Part shown: piece by piece, positions 6,080-6,769 of the stretch
How the letters are laid out: every line of letters starts with the position of its first letter
How positions within the stretch are numbered: the first letter of the stretch is position 1
Source: Atopobium sp.
Lineage (GTDB): Bacteria > Actinomycetota > Coriobacteriia > Coriobacteriales > Atopobiaceae
Direction: 5' to 3'
NCBI GenBank assembly: GCA_015258785.1
Contig: JABZHP010000061.1
Location: 1 to 6,769 of the forward strand
Length of the DNA stretch: 6,769 nucleotides
Program-made: the position numbers and the translations under genes
Notes under the pieces: generated by a model
Told to the model about the DNA's origin: nothing
Seen by the model: the letters and a program-made list of their open reading frames with translations, nothing else
Database searches by the model: none

Positions 6080-6101
6080 AGTAAGTGTTACTGATTACTG
6101 A
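6080..6101. promoter_or_regulatory. operator-like repeats in the perR-adhesin intergenic region
   Basis: AGTAA-GTG-TTACT (6080-6092) is an inverted repeat with 5-bp arms. It overlaps a perfect tandem copy of TTACTGA (6088-6094 and 6095-6101). The sites sit 17-38 bases before the perR start, where a repressor would block perR transcription. The AT-rich dyad layout suits a Fur-family dimer, but it is not a classical PerR box. Binding is inferred. Confidence 0.42.
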
Positions 6102-6125
6102 ATACGTTAACACTAATTGTCTATA

Positions 6126-6135
6126 TGTTGCAACA
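6126..6135. repeat. 10-bp palindrome TGTTGCAACA, also present at 5650-5659
   Basis: The perfect palindrome TGTTGCAACA occurs here in the divergent promoter region and again just past the perR stop (5650-5659). Both copies are flanked by ATTAG and TTAACG elements in inverted orientation to each other: 5661-5671 on the left and 6104-6117 on the right. It may be a regulator site or part of a degenerate inverted repeat bracketing perR. Confidence 0.45.
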
Positions 6136-6210
6136 AAAGCTCACATTTATGCATTACTAAATATCTCCATATACGCAATCTACCTCTGATTTTTCAGTTT
6201 GGAGGCACGC

Positions 6211-6769
6211 ATGTTTATCACAAAATCCTCAAAACCTAAGAAGGAAACAGCTACACGAAGACAAACTTCTTCTTCTGTCTTTCACTTCTGGTTTATCCCT
6301 CTGTTACTTGGAGCCCTTCTCCTCAGCCATTTTTTCCTAAAGCCTGCTCATAGGCTTGCTTTTGCACAAGAGCCCTCATTTACCGTTGCACAAAGAGAAG
6401 ATTTTCCTGGTGGACAGCAAATTCCCATGTGGACCGCTAGTGACGGTACCTATCTCTACTGTGGAGACGAATTTAACCACTATGGTGCATGGCCAGGAGC
6501 AACGGGAAGTGTAGTTGACCCGCAGTCTTATACAAAGCTCACCGCAGTCAACGGTACTCGCGGTGGAACGTATACAAATGAACAGCTTCGAGCTATTGAT
6601 TACATCATCTATCACGGAGCTACCGCGTCCCAAGAAAAGGATGTGTATGGATATACAGGATGGAAGGCACGAGCCATCACGCAGTTTGCGCTTTGGGCTG
6701 TTATGCGCGGTGAAGCCCATGCGCTTGCGGTAAGTGTTCCTCAGGCAGAGCTTCATCAACCTATTGAGC
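6211..6769 (+). CDS. secreted thioester-domain (TED) surface adhesin, N-terminal part
   Basis: The first 186 residues are in view and the gene runs off the right edge. GGAGG lies five bases before the ATG. Residues 1-52 form a long Sec signal peptide: a basic n-region (K5, K8, K10, K11, R16, R17), a hydrophobic core at 23-43, and likely cleavage after A50-F51-A52. The mature part carries Y-L-Y-C-G-D around C84 and I-T-Q-F-A-L-W-A-V around Q158. This is the Cys...(T)Q-x-A-x-W pair of Gram-positive thioester domains, in which the Cys and Gln side chains form an internal thioester that can react covalently with host surface ligands. Such proteins usually continue with isopeptide-bonded Ig-like repeats and an LPXTG sortase anchor; those parts would lie beyond the window. 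It is divergent from perR and shares its 147-bp intergenic region. Confidence 0.8.
   Translation, partial: MFITKSSKPKKETATRRQTSSSVFHFWFIPLLLGALLLSHFFLKPAHRLAFAQEPSFTVAQREDFPGGQQIPMWTASDGTYLYCGDEFNHYGAWPGATGSVVDPQSYTKLTAVNGTRGGTYTNEQLRAIDYIIYHGATASQEKDVYGYTGWKARAITQFALWAVMRGEAHALAVSVPQAELHQPIE

Noticed and set aside
6376..6759. 127-codon minus-strand open frame
   Set aside because: It lies antisense to the thioester adhesin, which has a ribosome binding site, a signal peptide and family motifs. The minus frame has neither a start signal nor protein-like features.

Overview
The window looks like a piece of chromosome from a host-associated Gram-positive bacterium of the Coriobacteriia (Atopobium/Lancefieldella/Olsenella type). 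I infer this from moderate GC content, frequent GTG starts backed by strong AGGAGG-type ribosome binding sites, tRNA genes with encoded CCA ends, a Tat-exported lipoprotein and a Gram-positive thioester-type surface adhesin. No sequence search was possible, so the taxonomic call is an inference.

Layout. From the left end to about 6063 every confident gene is on the minus strand. Reading in that direction, the order is: a PerR-type Fur-family regulator (6063-5662) ending at a strong intrinsic terminator; about 420 bases without a confident gene; tRNA-Gly(CCC) with its own promoter and a UUCG-loop terminator; an M29-family metallo-aminopeptidase (4949-3672); tRNA-Lys(UUU) with its own terminator; purB (adenylosuccinate lyase, 3479-2133); a Tat-dependent lipoprotein starting three bases after the purB stop (2129-918); and an OmpR/PhoB-type response regulator (817-104) with a terminator-like hairpin beyond it. 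The only plus-strand gene is at the right edge: the start of a secreted thioester-domain adhesin (6211 onward), divergent from perR across a 147-bp shared promoter region.

How the genes relate. Most neighbours are functionally unrelated housekeeping genes (purine synthesis, peptide degradation, tRNAs) broken up by terminators. Three couplings are visible. purB and the lipoprotein are almost certainly one transcript, and the lipoprotein probably depends on translation of purB. perR and the adhesin share an intergenic region with operator-like repeats, so peroxide or metal sensing may influence the adhesin. purB starts immediately after the tRNA-Lys terminator, leaving no visible room for its own promoter, so read-through or attenuation is likely. 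The response regulator has no histidine kinase partner in view.

The least explained part is 5280-5607, a GC-rich segment dense in inverted repeats. It holds a hairpin that would mask a Shine-Dalgarno/ATG pair, a perfect 12-bp stem and an alternative pairing that would compete with it. It is either an unrecognised structured RNA or the leader and body of a small basic protein. I found no diagnostic motif of RNase P RNA, tmRNA, SRP RNA or common riboswitches in it.
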